A stretch of 64,000 nt of DNA from Brevundimonas sp. UBA7506 (GTDB lineage Bacteria; Pseudomonadota; Alphaproteobacteria; Caulobacterales; Caulobacteraceae): NCBI RefSeq assembly GCF_002479495.1, contig NZ_DLNQ01000007.1, positions 1 to 64,000 of the forward strand. Direction: 5' to 3'. The translations under genes were made by a program, and so were the position numbers. The notes under the pieces are model-generated. The model had not been told where the DNA came from. It saw nothing but the letters and a program-made list of their open reading frames with translations, and made no database searches. Shown here piece by piece: positions 17,260 through 26,255 of the stretch (within the stretch, counting starts at the first letter, position 1; every line of letters begins with the position of its first letter).

Positions 17260-17658
17260 ATGGACGTTGGATCGATGAGAATGAAAAAGCAGCCATCGAG
17301 CGATATTGTGTTGTGGGTTTGTGTGGCTTCAATACTGTCTGCAATATTTTGTATTTTGATCAAAGAAGAAAATTATCTATTTAACGCTGTTGCATTTATA
17401 GCGGGGATATTTACTTTTTTATATGCAATATATTTGGCAGATGAAAGACTTCGCCAAAGAGGGAAGAGCGCGTCGTGGCTTATAATTTTCTTTGGTCCAG
17501 CTGTGGCGGCAATTATGTTTTCCCAGCTTTTACCTGAGGGTGAGGACAAGCTGATAATGCTATATATCATAGTATGTTGTTTGCTTGTTGTTCCTCCAGC
17601 CGTATGGGGGGTGTGCGAATTGTCGACAAAGCCAAATAATGAGGATAAAATTATTTGA
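17260..17658 (+). CDS. A+T-rich membrane protein, probably acquired
   Basis: A 132-residue product with about four hydrophobic helices (IVLWVCVASILSAIFCIL, LFNAVAFIAGIFTFLYAIYL, SWLIIFFGPAVAAIMF, LIMLYIIVCCLLVVPPAVWG). I do not recognise the family. The codons use many A/T third positions (TTA, ATA, AAA, AAT), unlike every neighbour, so it looks recently transferred. ATG at 17260, 17275 and 17281 are all possible; none has a strong ribosome site. No mobility gene is adjacent. The flanking 17127-17259 and 17659-17885 hold nothing I can identify. Confidence 0.6.
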   Translation: MDVGSMRMKKQPSSDIVLWVCVASILSAIFCILIKEENYLFNAVAFIAGIFTFLYAIYLADERLRQRGKSASWLIIFFGPAVAAIMFSQLLPEGEDKLIMLYIIVCCLLVVPPAVWGVCELSTKPNNEDKII

Positions 17659-17885
17659 TCTTATTAAGGGGTGGTGTTTGATTTTTGTGCCGCCACGCCC
17701 TTTGGATTGGCTAAATTAGGCAGTTCAGAAGTCTTTCATGACGTCCGCAACGGGTCGAAAGCAGACCATAGGCCGCTCTGCCGGACGACGAGGGCGGCGC
17801 TGTGCCCGCCGCCCTAATATAGTCGCTTGAAGCTTGGCCATATTCGCTGCGGGCCGTGAGGCGGCGTGGGGAATGAGGGAAGGCT

Positions 17886-19196
17886 ATGACGTCGCGTTTT
17901 ATTTGCGGGCGGTTCGGGCTGGCAGCGGCCTTGCTGTTGTTTTCGGCGACGGGCGCGGCCGCCGGGGAGCGGCCGGACGTCGTCCCGGCCATGGCGGCGT
18001 TCGAGCAGGCGCGGGTCCTGTGCGAGGCAGACGGCGGGCGGGCCTGGGGCGTCAGCCTGTGCGGGCCTGTGCTGATCGCCGATCCGGCGACGCGACAGGT
18101 CATCGCCAACATGGACGGGGTCGATGCGGCGCTGGAACGCGAGGGCGAGGTCTTCCGGGGCCAATTGCCGGACGCCGTGCCCATCGCCAACACCGCCGTG
18201 CGCTGGAACGGCCGGGTCTGGACCATGCTGGTCGCGCCCTTGCCGAAGGATGAGCCGGGGCGGTCCATCCTGCTGATGCATGAGGCCTGGCACCGGATTC
18301 AGGATCAGATCGGCTTGAAGGCGACGAACGCCGACCAGCCGCAGCTGGCGACGGAGGCGGGGCGGGTCTCGCTGCGTCTGGAACTGCGGGCGCTGGCGGC
18401 GGCGCTGGCGGCAAGCGACCCGGCCGCGCGCCGCGTCGCGGTGGAGGACGCCCTGACCTTCCGCGCCTGGCGACAGGCCCGTTTCCCCGACGCGCAGGCC
18501 GCCGAGGACGCCATGGAGCGGCATGAGGGACTGGCCGAATACACCGGCCGCCTTCTGTCGCGCGACGAGGCCATGATCCCGCATCTGGCCGAGCATTTGG
18601 GCCGGGGAGACCGGGTCCGCGCCTATGCGCGATCCTTCGCCTATTACACCGGGCCGGCCTACGGCCTGCTGCTGGACGCGGCGGCGCCGGACTGGAGAGC
18701 GTCATGGGACCGGCGCGAGGGGCTGCCGCAACTCCTGGCGCAGGCGCTGGGTCTGCAGATCGCCGCCGGGGATGCGACGTTCGCGGCGCGCGGGGCGGCC
18801 TATGGGGCGACGACGGTTCAGGCCGAGGAGGCGGCGCGGGCGCTGGAGCAGGCGGCCCGCGTCGCGAGCCTGAGGGCCGGACTGGTGGACGGCCCGGTGC
18901 TGGTCGCGCCTGTCGCCGGGGCGAGCTTCAGCTTTGATCCCAACAAGGTGACGCCCCTGCCGCCCGAGGGCACCGTCTACGGCGTCATTCGCGCCGCCGC
19001 CGACTGGGGCGTGCTGACGGTCGAGAAGGACGGGCTGCTGTCGACGGACTGGTCGCGGCTGACCGTGGCACATGCAGGGGCGACCCCGACGCAGGACGGG
19101 TTGAGGGGCGAGGGCTGGACCCTGACGCTCAAGCCGGAGTGGCGTCTGACGCCCGGGCCGCGCGACGGCGACTGGACGATCACGCGACGTCCGTGA
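17886..19196 (+). CDS. Probable secreted HExxH zinc metallopeptidase, unnamed family
   Basis: A 436-residue product with a signal peptide (about 1-26, LAAALLLFSATGAAAG). Two motifs suggest a gluzincin-type protease. LLMHEAWHRIQ contains HEAWH (132-136), matching HExxH. EGLAEYTG (214-221) resembles the EGLAEY segment that supplies the third zinc ligand in Peptidase_MA-like proteins. An alpha-helical region follows, then a C-terminal beta-rich segment (FSFDPNKVTPLPPEGTVYGVIRAAADWGVLTVEKDGLLSTDW) that may be a separate domain. No substrate is evident. Protease assignment rests on the two motifs alone. Confidence 0.7.
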   Translation: MTSRFICGRFGLAAALLLFSATGAAAGERPDVVPAMAAFEQARVLCEADGGRAWGVSLCGPVLIADPATRQVIANMDGVDAALEREGEVFRGQLPDAVPIANTAVRWNGRVWTMLVAPLPKDEPGRSILLMHEAWHRIQDQIGLKATNADQPQLATEAGRVSLRLELRALAAALAASDPAARRVAVEDALTFRAWRQARFPDAQAAEDAMERHEGLAEYTGRLLSRDEAMIPHLAEHLGRGDRVRAYARSFAYYTGPAYGLLLDAAAPDWRASWDRREGLPQLLAQALGLQIAAGDATFAARGAAYGATTVQAEEAARALEQAARVASLRAGLVDGPVLVAPVAGASFSFDPNKVTPLPPEGTVYGVIRAAADWGVLTVEKDGLLSTDWSRLTVAHAGATPTQDGLRGEGWTLTLKPEWRLTPGPRDGDWTITRRP

Positions 19197-19293
19197 GTTC
19201 AGCGTGAGGACAGGCGGCTCCCAATCCCCTGTTAACCCGAAGGGCGCACCCTGACCCCCGTGGCCGGGATTCGGTTCGGCCCGAGGAGAATGC

Positions 19294-20658
19294 ATGGCGG
19301 ACCTGTCGGCCGCGCAAAGGGCCGCCCTGGCCCAGCTGATCGCCGCTTGCCCGGATCATCTGCTGTCCCAGCTGGAAGCGCTGGCGGCGGCGATGACGGG
19401 GGATCGGGCGTGGGCGCTGCGCGACATGGTCGAGGCCGAGGTGCTGGACCGGCGACGGCGGGATACGGCCTTTGCGCCGCTGAGGCCGTTGTTCCGGCGC
19501 CGCGAGGACGGGCTGGAGGGCCTAAGCTTTCCCGCAAGCGTGCCGGGGCGGCTGTGGCGGCTGGCCACGCGCAACGAGCCGGAACTGCTGCCGCAACTGG
19601 ACCGCGACGACGAGCTGTCGCGCATGGTGGCCGATCGCCTGTGCCTGAGCGCGGCCTCGGCGGTGCGCGATCAGGGCGAGGCGCTGTGGCCCGGCGCCAG
19701 CGCGGCGCAGCTGGCGGAACTGTCTTCCTGTTTTGATCTGGCGGCCCTGGCGCGCCGGTCCCTGGACTATCTTGAGACCTGGCTGGGACGGCCGGGGCCG
19801 GAGGCGGTCGCCGAGTTGAAGCTGGCGTTGCGGCAGGCGGGCTCGATCGCGCCGGACGGGGCGGGACGGCTGATGGAGATGCTGTTCGCCCACATGCCGG
19901 ACGCCCGCATGATGTTGCGGGTCGTGGCCCAGGCGACGCCGACGGCCGGGCGCGAAACCCTGCTGAGCGAAAGCGAGCTGGCGGTCTTCGTCGATCGGGT
20001 GGTGACGGCGCTGGCGCATCGCGCGGCCGAGGCGGCGGCCTTTGATCCTACGGCGCCGGGGGCGGACGCGGCCCTGCTGAAGGCCGATCTGGACTGGTGC
20101 GCCGAGACCCTGTCGGAGATCGACATGACCCTGTCGCTGCGGGCGGACAGCGCCTGGGGCAAGGCGGTGCGGCAGGCGCGGCTGAAGATCGCCCTGCGTT
20201 TGTCCGAACTGTTCAGCGCGGCCGAGAAGGCGACGGGCAAGGTGCTGCCGGTCGAGCGCGCGGCCATGGCGGGGCGCATGACGCGTCCGGCGCCGCGTCT
20301 GGACGAGGCGGTCGATGCGGCGACGGCGGATCGGGCCAAGGCTCTGGCGGCGGTCATCGGCCTGGTGCGCGGCCCGGCCACGGTGTTCGGCTGCGAGGCG
20401 GAGCGACGCCAGACGGCGGAAGGTCTGACCGGACGGCTGGCGACCTGGGCCGACGAGGCGCTGGAGCGGCTGAACGACGGCGAGGCGACGGATGAGGGGG
20501 TGGCGCGCAAGCGGATCGCCCTGACTGCTGAGCTGCTGGGTCTGATCGGGGCCAGGGAGGCGCAGCGCACGGTGCGGCGGCGGCTGACGGTGGCCGGGGC
20601 ACCGCCCAGCGTGGCGGTCGAGGCTGCGACCTCGGGAGCCTCGCGTCGGCGCGCCTGA
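19294..20658 (+). CDS. Hypothetical alpha-helical protein upstream of ccmI
   Basis: A 454-residue protein with no signal peptide and no obvious membrane helix. It is almost entirely helical and rich in Ala, Leu, Arg and Glu, with segments such as LIAACPDHLLSQLEALAAAM, LFRRREDGLEGLSFPASVPGRLWRLA and LSEIDMTLSLRADSAWGKAVRQARLKIALRL. I do not recognise a family. It lies 18 bases before ccmI on the same strand, so it may be transcribed with the cytochrome c maturation genes, though nothing else connects it to that pathway. The ATG has GAGGAGA upstream, which supports the start. Confidence 0.7.
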   Translation: MADLSAAQRAALAQLIAACPDHLLSQLEALAAAMTGDRAWALRDMVEAEVLDRRRRDTAFAPLRPLFRRREDGLEGLSFPASVPGRLWRLATRNEPELLPQLDRDDELSRMVADRLCLSAASAVRDQGEALWPGASAAQLAELSSCFDLAALARRSLDYLETWLGRPGPEAVAELKLALRQAGSIAPDGAGRLMEMLFAHMPDARMMLRVVAQATPTAGRETLLSESELAVFVDRVVTALAHRAAEAAAFDPTAPGADAALLKADLDWCAETLSEIDMTLSLRADSAWGKAVRQARLKIALRLSELFSAAEKATGKVLPVERAAMAGRMTRPAPRLDEAVDAATADRAKALAAVIGLVRGPATVFGCEAERRQTAEGLTGRLATWADEALERLNDGEATDEGVARKRIALTAELLGLIGAREAQRTVRRRLTVAGAPPSVAVEAATSGASRRRA

Positions 20659-20676
20659 TCCGCTAGAGCGGCGGGC

Positions 20677-21492
20677 ATGACGATCTTCTGGATCATGACG
20701 GGACTGGCCGCGGCGATGGCCGGGCTTCTGGTGCTGGCCGGCGCGCGACGCGGGGCGGACGCGGAAGGCCTGGTCGATCGTGACGCCGCGGGACGCGAGC
20801 TGGCCGAGCTGGATCGGTTGAAAACGCGCGGTCTGCTGGACGAGGCGGGCTGGACCGCCGCGCGGGCCGAGGCCGGCCGGCGGCTGCTGGCGGCGCGCCG
20901 CGATGCGCGGGCGCCGGTCGTGGGCGCCAGGGACCGTCTGTGGGTTCTGGGGGGCATTGGACTGACGGCGGCGGCGTCGCTGGCGCTTTATCTGGGGCTG
21001 GGCGCGCCGGGCATGGCGGATCAGGCCTATGAGACGCGGGTGCGCGACTGGGCCTCTTCGCCCGAGACCCTGGAGCCGGCCCAGGCGGCGGCGGTGATCG
21101 GCCGCATCGTCAAGGACCGCCCCGACGATCATCGCGCCCTGACCATGCTGGGCGCGGCCCGGTTCGAGGCGGGCGACCCCATCGGCGCGGCCTCGGCCTT
21201 CCGCCGGGCGCTGGCGATCCAGCCGGACGACGCCCAGAGCTGGGCGCGGCTGGGCGAGAGCCTGGTGCGGGCCAACGAGGGCGCGGTCGGCGGCGACGCC
21301 GAGGCGGCCTTCCGCGAGGCGCTGAAGCGGGATCCGAACCAGCTCGGGGCGCGCTACTTCCTCGGCGAGGCGGCGCTGAAGCGCGGCGACAAGGCCGGGG
21401 CGGCGGCGGTCTGGGGACCGCTGATCGCGGCGCTGGAGCCGAACGATCCGCGCCGGGCCGAGCTGCAACAAAGACTGGGCGGGGCTGGATGA
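20677..21492 (+). CDS. ccmI: Cytochrome c maturation protein CcmI
   Basis: Inner-membrane chaperone that presents apocytochrome c to the CcmF-CcmH haem ligation complex. The 271-residue product has two membrane helices (about 2-20 and 88-107) enclosing a cytoplasmic loop with ELAELDRLKTRGLLDE, a CcmI hallmark. A periplasmic TPR domain follows (about 125-265: TMLGAARFEAGDPIGAASAFRRALAIQPDD, SWARLGESLVRANEGAV). The order ccmI-ccmE-ccmF-ccmH equals the rhizobial cycHJKL operon. Confidence 0.92.
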   Translation: MTIFWIMTGLAAAMAGLLVLAGARRGADAEGLVDRDAAGRELAELDRLKTRGLLDEAGWTAARAEAGRRLLAARRDARAPVVGARDRLWVLGGIGLTAAASLALYLGLGAPGMADQAYETRVRDWASSPETLEPAQAAAVIGRIVKDRPDDHRALTMLGAARFEAGDPIGAASAFRRALAIQPDDAQSWARLGESLVRANEGAVGGDAEAAFREALKRDPNQLGARYFLGEAALKRGDKAGAAAVWGPLIAALEPNDPRRAELQQRLGGAG

Positions 21493-21525
21493 GCCCGCGC
21501 CGCAACCCTTTTGTGATGTCCTGAG

Positions 21526-22017
21526 ATGAGCTGGCTTCCCAAATCGCCCAAGGCGCGGCGGCGTCTCTGGATCGTGGCTGCGGCGGCGCCGGTGCTGGCC
21601 CTGGCGGTCGGCCTGTCGCTGTGGGCCATGAAGGACAACGTCACCTACTTCTTCTCGCCGTCCGAAGTGACCGAAGAAGCGGCGCCGGTCGGGCGGGTGA
21701 TCCGTCTGGGCGGGCTGGTCGAGGCCGGCAGCGTGGTCAAGGGCGCGGACGGGACGGTGGTCTTTGTCGTCACCGACAACGCGGGACGCAGCAAGGTCAG
21801 CTATCACGGCGACCTGCCCGACCTGTTCCGCGAGGGGCAGGGCATAGTGGCGCAGGGATCGTTCCGTCCCGACCGCGTGTTTGAGGCCAGTCAGGTGTTG
21901 GCCAAGCACGACGAGACCTATATGCCGCGCGAAGTCGCCGACCGCCTGAAGGAAAAGGGCGAGTGGCGGCCTGAAACGGGCGAAGCGCCGCCCGCAACCA
22001 CGAGCCGCAGCCTGTGA
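21526..22017 (+). CDS. ccmE: Haem chaperone CcmE
   Basis: Periplasmic haem chaperone that binds haem covalently and hands it to CcmF. The 163-residue product has an N-terminal membrane anchor (about 14-34) and a beta-barrel domain (VTYFFSPSEV, GRVIRLGGLVEAGSVVK, VSYHGDLPDLFREGQGIVAQG). The haem-binding motif is AKHDETYMP, with His128 and Tyr132. Its stop overlaps the ccmF start as GTGA. Confidence 0.96.
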   Translation: MSWLPKSPKARRRLWIVAAAAPVLALAVGLSLWAMKDNVTYFFSPSEVTEEAAPVGRVIRLGGLVEAGSVVKGADGTVVFVVTDNAGRSKVSYHGDLPDLFREGQGIVAQGSFRPDRVFEASQVLAKHDETYMPREVADRLKEKGEWRPETGEAPPATTSRSL

Positions 22018-24002
22018 TCGTCGAACTGGGGGCGTTTGCGCTGATCCTGGCGCTGGTTCTGGCCGGGCTGACGACGGCGCTGGCGACAGCCGGGCGTTTG
22101 AGGCTGAGCCCGGTGCTGGCGGGGGCCGGGGGCGGGGCATTGATCGCCTCGGCGGGGGCGACATTGCTGGCCTTCGCCGCCCTGATCTACGCCTTCGCGG
22201 TGTCTGATTTTTCGGTGTCGAATGTTGCTCTGAATAGCCACACAGACAAGCCGATGCTTTACAAGGTGGCCGCCGCCTGGGGCAGCCACGAAGGCTCGCT
22301 GGTGCTGTGGTGCCTGGTCATGACCGGCTTCGGCGGGGCCCTGGCGTTGGCGCGGGGTCTGCCGTTCGGGCTGAAGACCTCGAGCGTGGCGGTGCAGGGC
22401 GCGCTGTCGACGATGTTCCTGGCCTTCGCCGTCTTCACGTCCAACCCGTTTGCGCGGCTGGACCCGGCCCCGGTGCAGGGGGCGTCGCTGAACCCGCTGT
22501 TGCAAGACCCGGCGCTGGCCGTCCATCCGCCCCTGCTCTACGCGGGCTATGTGGGCTTTTCGGTCTGCTTCTCGCTGGCGGTCGCCGCCCTGATCGAGAA
22601 GCGGGTCGATCCGGCCTGGGGGCGATGGGTGCGGCCGTGGGCGCTGGCGTCCTGGGCCTTTCTGACGGTCGGCATCCTGCTAGGCTCCTTCTGGGCCTAT
22701 TACGAACTGGGCTGGGGCGGCTGGTGGTTCTGGGACCCGGTCGAGAACGCCAGCTTCATGCCGTGGCTGGCGGGGGCGGCCCTGTTGCACTCTGCTATCG
22801 TCACCGAGCGACGCGGGGCGCTGGCGGGGTGGACAGTCTTCCTCGCCATCCTGGCCTTCACCTTCTCCATGCTGGGGGCCTTCCTGGTGCGCTCGGGCGT
22901 GCTGACCTCGGTTCACGCCTTTGCTGTGGATCCGCAGCGGGGCATGGTGCTGCTGGCCATTCTCGGCGTGGCGGCGGGCGCGGCCTTCATCCTGTTCGCC
23001 CTGCGGGCGCCGGCCATCCGCTCGGGCGCGGCCTTCGCTCCGATCAGCCGCGAAGGCGCCCTGGTGCTGAACAACCTCTTCCTGACGACGGCGGCGGCGA
23101 CGGTGCTGCTGGGGACCCTCTATCCGCTGATCCTGGAGGGGATTTCGGGGGCGACCATTTCGGTGGGGCCGCCCTATTTCAACGCGACCTTTGTTCCGCT
23201 GCTGGTGGTGGCCTGTCTGATCCTGCCCGCCGGGCCTCTGCTGGCGTGGAAGCGCGGCGATCTGACGGGGGCCTTGCAGCGGCTGTGGCTGGCGGCGGGT
23301 CTGGCGGTCGTGGCGGCCTTTGCGGCCTTCCTGCTGTTCGAACCGAAGAAGGCGCTGGCGGCGGCGGGGCTGGGCGTCGGGGCCTGGCTGATTTTCGGGG
23401 CGCTGGCTGAGCTGGGCGTGCGGACCAAGGCGTTTCGCGCGCCGCTGGCCGAGACCTTGCGCCGGGCCAGGGGCCTGCCGCTGGGGGCCTGGGGCATGAC
23501 CCTGGCCCACGCGGGGCTGGGCGTCTTCATCCTGGGGGCTGTGGTCGAGACCAGCTTCAAGGCCGAGGCGGCGACGGCGGTTCCGCTGGGCGGCGTGGTG
23601 TCGTCGGGGCCGTGGCGGGTGCGTCTGGACGCGGTCGAGGTGATCGAGGGGCCGAACTATCTGGCCGAGCAGGGGCGGCTGACGGTCATGCCGGTCGAAG
23701 GAAAGGCGGTCGAGCGTGTCGTCACCGCCGAGCGCCGCTTCTTCCCGGCGGGCGGGCAGACGACGACCGAGGTGGGCCTCGACTTCCGCGGGCTGGACGA
23801 CGTCTATGTGGTCATGGGCGAGCGGGCGGCGACCGAGACCAACGAGCAGGCCTGGACGGTGCGGGTCTATTACAATCCCTGGGCGCGGCTGATCTTCCTC
23901 GGCCCGGCCATCATGGCCCTGGGCGGGGTGCTGTCCCTGCTGGACCGGCGGCTGCGGGTCGGCGCCGGATCACGCAAGAAGACCTCGGAGGTGAAGGCGT
24001 GA
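22014..24002 (+). CDS. ccmF: Haem lyase CcmF
   Basis: Polytopic membrane subunit of the cytochrome c synthetase that attaches haem to the CXXCH site. The 662-residue product has about 14-15 hydrophobic helices. The tryptophan-rich WWD haem-binding motif WGGWWFWDPVEN is at 234-245, and conserved histidine loops (for example AVHPPLLYAGYVGF, about 169-182) flank it. The large periplasmic loop before the last helix (about 525-625) is present. GTG start overlaps ccmE by 4 bases; the stop overlaps ccmH by 4 bases. ccmG and ccmABC are not here, as is usual for the cycHJKL-type arrangement. Confidence 0.97.
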   Translation: MIVELGAFALILALVLAGLTTALATAGRLRLSPVLAGAGGGALIASAGATLLAFAALIYAFAVSDFSVSNVALNSHTDKPMLYKVAAAWGSHEGSLVLWCLVMTGFGGALALARGLPFGLKTSSVAVQGALSTMFLAFAVFTSNPFARLDPAPVQGASLNPLLQDPALAVHPPLLYAGYVGFSVCFSLAVAALIEKRVDPAWGRWVRPWALASWAFLTVGILLGSFWAYYELGWGGWWFWDPVENASFMPWLAGAALLHSAIVTERRGALAGWTVFLAILAFTFSMLGAFLVRSGVLTSVHAFAVDPQRGMVLLAILGVAAGAAFILFALRAPAIRSGAAFAPISREGALVLNNLFLTTAAATVLLGTLYPLILEGISGATISVGPPYFNATFVPLLVVACLILPAGPLLAWKRGDLTGALQRLWLAAGLAVVAAFAAFLLFEPKKALAAAGLGVGAWLIFGALAELGVRTKAFRAPLAETLRRARGLPLGAWGMTLAHAGLGVFILGAVVETSFKAEAATAVPLGGVVSSGPWRVRLDAVEVIEGPNYLAEQGRLTVMPVEGKAVERVVTAERRFFPAGGQTTTEVGLDFRGLDDVYVVMGERAATETNEQAWTVRVYYNPWARLIFLGPAIMALGGVLSLLDRRLRVGAGSRKKTSEVKA

Positions 24003-24490
24003 GGCGGCTGGCTTCTCTGGTCGGGGCCTTGAGCCTGATGGCGGGCGCGGCCTTGGCCGAACCGCCCCCGGCGCCGGATCGTCCCTTGCCGGATGCGGCG
24101 CAGGAGGCGCGGGCGCGGGCTCTGTTCACCGACATCCGCTGCGTCGTCTGTCAGCACGAGTCCATCGCCGACAGCCCGGCGGGCATCGCCGCCGACATGC
24201 GCCGTCTGGTCCGCGAGGAAATCGCGGCGGGCAAGAGCGATCAGGCGGTGCGCGCCGATCTGGTGCGGCGCTACGGCGACTACATCCTGTTCCAGCCGCC
24301 GGTGCGGGCGGGGACCTGGCTTTTGTGGTTCGGGCCTTTCGCCCTGGTGCTGGGCGCGGGAGCGGTCTTCGTCTGGCGTTCGCGCCGTCGCCGGGTCGAG
24401 GTTCAGCCTCTGACGGCGGAGGAAGAACAGGCGCTGGCGGACCTGACCGCCGAACCTGACGAAAGCGAGAGCCTTTCGCCGCGATCCTGA
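23999..24490 (+). CDS. ccmH: Cytochrome c maturation protein CcmH (CycL)
   Basis: Membrane-anchored periplasmic thiol protein that keeps apocytochrome cysteines reduced for haem attachment. The 163-residue product has a signal peptide (VRRLASLVGALSLMAGAALA), the redox motif RCVVC (Cys48, Cys51) in the family context RCVVCQHESIADS, and one C-terminal membrane helix (about 103-123). I chose the GTG at 23999, which overlaps the ccmF stop (GTGA), because it opens the signal peptide. Confidence 0.95.
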   Translation: MRRLASLVGALSLMAGAALAEPPPAPDRPLPDAAQEARARALFTDIRCVVCQHESIADSPAGIAADMRRLVREEIAAGKSDQAVRADLVRRYGDYILFQPPVRAGTWLLWFGPFALVLGAGAVFVWRSRRRRVEVQPLTAEEEQALADLTAEPDESESLSPRS

Positions 24491-24626
24491 CGCAAGCGCG
24501 CCTCACGGCGAACGCGGATCGGGAACAACCATCGCGAGGGCGTGCATTGGCTTGGGCCGTAACGCCCTATATTCATGGGCGAACGGAGCTTCTGGAGCTC
24601 CGCCTTTCAGGACTGCAAGGACGACG

Positions 24627-26189
24627 ATGCTGAAGCGCAAGGAGTTCATTCTGGGGGCCGCGGTCGGCCTGACCTTCGCCGCCGCCGCGACGGCGGGCGG
24701 GGTCATCAGCTGGCCGGGCGCCCACGCCGCGCCCGCCGCCGCACAGGCGGGACGGCTGGTCCCCTCGGCCGGGGCCGCGGGTCTGGCCTTCGCGCCGCCG
24801 CAGGGCGCGCCGCTCAGCTTCGCCGACATCTTCCAGCAGGTTGCGCCCGCCGTGGTGCAGATCGACGTCAAGACGCGGGTGCAGCGCCCCAATGGCGGCG
24901 GGTTCCTGCAGATCCCCGGCTTCGGCGCCGTGCCCATCCCCGGTCAGCCGCGCGGCGGCGGTTCGGATGAAGACAGTGAAGAGGACAATTCGACCACGGC
25001 CCAAGGCGCCGGATCGGGCTTCTTCATTTCGGCCGACGGCTTCATCGTCACCAACAACCACGTCGTGGCGGACGCGATCGAGATCAACGTCAAGCTGAGT
25101 GACGGGCGCGAGCTGAAGGGGCGTCTGGTCGGTCGCGACGAGGGAACGGATCTGGCGGTCATCAAGGTCGACGGCGAAGCCTTCCCGTTCGTCAGCTTCG
25201 AGGAAACGGCGGCTCCGCGCGTCGGCGACTGGGTCATCGCCGTGGGCAACCCGTTCGGTCTGGGCGGCTCGGCCACGGCGGGCATCGTTTCGGCGATGTC
25301 GCGCGACATCGATCCGGCCGGCTACAACGAGTATTTGCAAATCGACGCCGCCATCAACCGGGGCAACTCGGGCGGTCCGACCTTTGACATCTATGGCCGG
25401 GTGATCGGCGTCAATACGGCGATCTTCTCGCCGACGGGCGGTTCGGTCGGCATAGGCTTCGCTATTCCGGCGGCCACGGCCAAGAGCGTCACCGACCGTC
25501 TGATGCGTGGCGAAAAAATCGAACGGGGCTTCGTCGGCCTTGGCCTTCGCACCCTCAGCGAAGATGGCTGGGAGGCTCTGGGGCAGCCCAGGAACTTTAA
25601 GGGCGCGCTGGTGGAAACTGTCACCGAGGGCGCGCCAGCTTCGCGAGCAGGCGCGCAGATTGGCGACCTGCTTGTGAGCGTGAACGGCGAGGCGGTCGCC
25701 AATAGCGTCGAGGCGACCCGTCGCGTCGGCGCGGCCAAGCCGGGCGATACTATTCGTCTTGAGGTGATCCGCGACGGTCGCCGTCAGACGCTGAACGTCC
25801 GTGCGGGCGTCCGGCCCTCTGAAGATGAACTCGCGGCGGCAGAAGAGGGCGGCGCTGCCCCTGGGGCCGCAAAGCCGAGCGCAAGCGAAACGGTGGAAGG
25901 CCTAGGCCTGACGCCGCTGACTGCGGCCGCGCGGTCGCGCTACAGCATTCCCGAGAGCGTCTCGGGTCTGGTGGTGACGAATGTGGCGCAAGGCTCGTCG
26001 GCGGCTCGCCTTGGCTTCCAGCCGGGCTTCGTCATCACGCGCGCAAACACCCAGACGGTCAGTTCGGCGGCGGACCTGCGGGCGGTGGTGGAAGCCGCCA
26101 AGCAGGCGGGGCGTCCCAGCGTCCTGTTGTTCGTCCGCACGCCGCAGGGCACCAGCGTCGTGCCGCTGCCCTTCGCCAAGTCTGAATAA
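24627..26189 (+). CDS. degP: Periplasmic serine endoprotease DegP (Do family)
   Basis: Envelope protease and chaperone. The 520-residue product has a signal/anchor segment (about 5-25). The trypsin-like domain carries the catalytic triad His145 (VTNNHVV), Asp175 (GTDLAVIKV) and Ser248 (RGNSGGP). Two PDZ domains follow (about 320-410 and 430-515). I chose ATG 24627 because it begins the signal sequence MLKRKEFILGAAVGLTFAA. A hairpin (GGAGCT-N5-AGCTCC, 24585-24601) lies in the leader. The placement after ccmH and before a regulator, kinase and glnE is the conserved alphaproteobacterial order. From about 25500 on, codon choice drifts towards more A/T third positions. Confidence 0.95.
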   Translation: MLKRKEFILGAAVGLTFAAAATAGGVISWPGAHAAPAAAQAGRLVPSAGAAGLAFAPPQGAPLSFADIFQQVAPAVVQIDVKTRVQRPNGGGFLQIPGFGAVPIPGQPRGGGSDEDSEEDNSTTAQGAGSGFFISADGFIVTNNHVVADAIEINVKLSDGRELKGRLVGRDEGTDLAVIKVDGEAFPFVSFEETAAPRVGDWVIAVGNPFGLGGSATAGIVSAMSRDIDPAGYNEYLQIDAAINRGNSGGPTFDIYGRVIGVNTAIFSPTGGSVGIGFAIPAATAKSVTDRLMRGEKIERGFVGLGLRTLSEDGWEALGQPRNFKGALVETVTEGAPASRAGAQIGDLLVSVNGEAVANSVEATRRVGAAKPGDTIRLEVIRDGRRQTLNVRAGVRPSEDELAAAEEGGAAPGAAKPSASETVEGLGLTPLTAAARSRYSIPESVSGLVVTNVAQGSSAARLGFQPGFVITRANTQTVSSAADLRAVVEAAKQAGRPSVLLFVRTPQGTSVVPLPFAKSE

Positions 26190-26206
26190 GGCGTAACTCA
26201 CAGGAT

Positions 26207-26244
26207 CGGCGGCGATGCGCTAACATCGCCGCCGAATCTATTTT
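26207..26244 (+). terminator. Terminator-like hairpin after degP
   Basis: A perfect 11-bp stem CGGCGGCGATG/CATCGCCGCCG (26207-26217, 26224-26234) with a 6-base loop is followed by AATCTATTTT. It lies 17 bases after the degP stop and 11 bases before the next regulator ATG, so it may separate the two or attenuate read-through. Confidence 0.7.
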
Positions 26245-26255
26245 GGGAGGGGTCC

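Noticed and set aside
17659..17720. Terminator after the A+T-rich membrane gene
   Set aside because: AGGGGTGG and CCGCCACGCCC pair only with a bulge, and the T-run lies inside the loop rather than after the stem.
19522..22164. 880-codon minus-strand frame across ccmI and ccmE
   Set aside because: It runs antisense through several certain genes (ccmI, ccmE, the 19294 gene), with a low-complexity Arg/Gln/His product and no start signal.
24540..24600. Heat-shock sigma-32 promoter before degP (CTTG and CCTATAT)
   Set aside because: The two elements are only 11 bases apart, too close for the alphaproteobacterial RpoH consensus.
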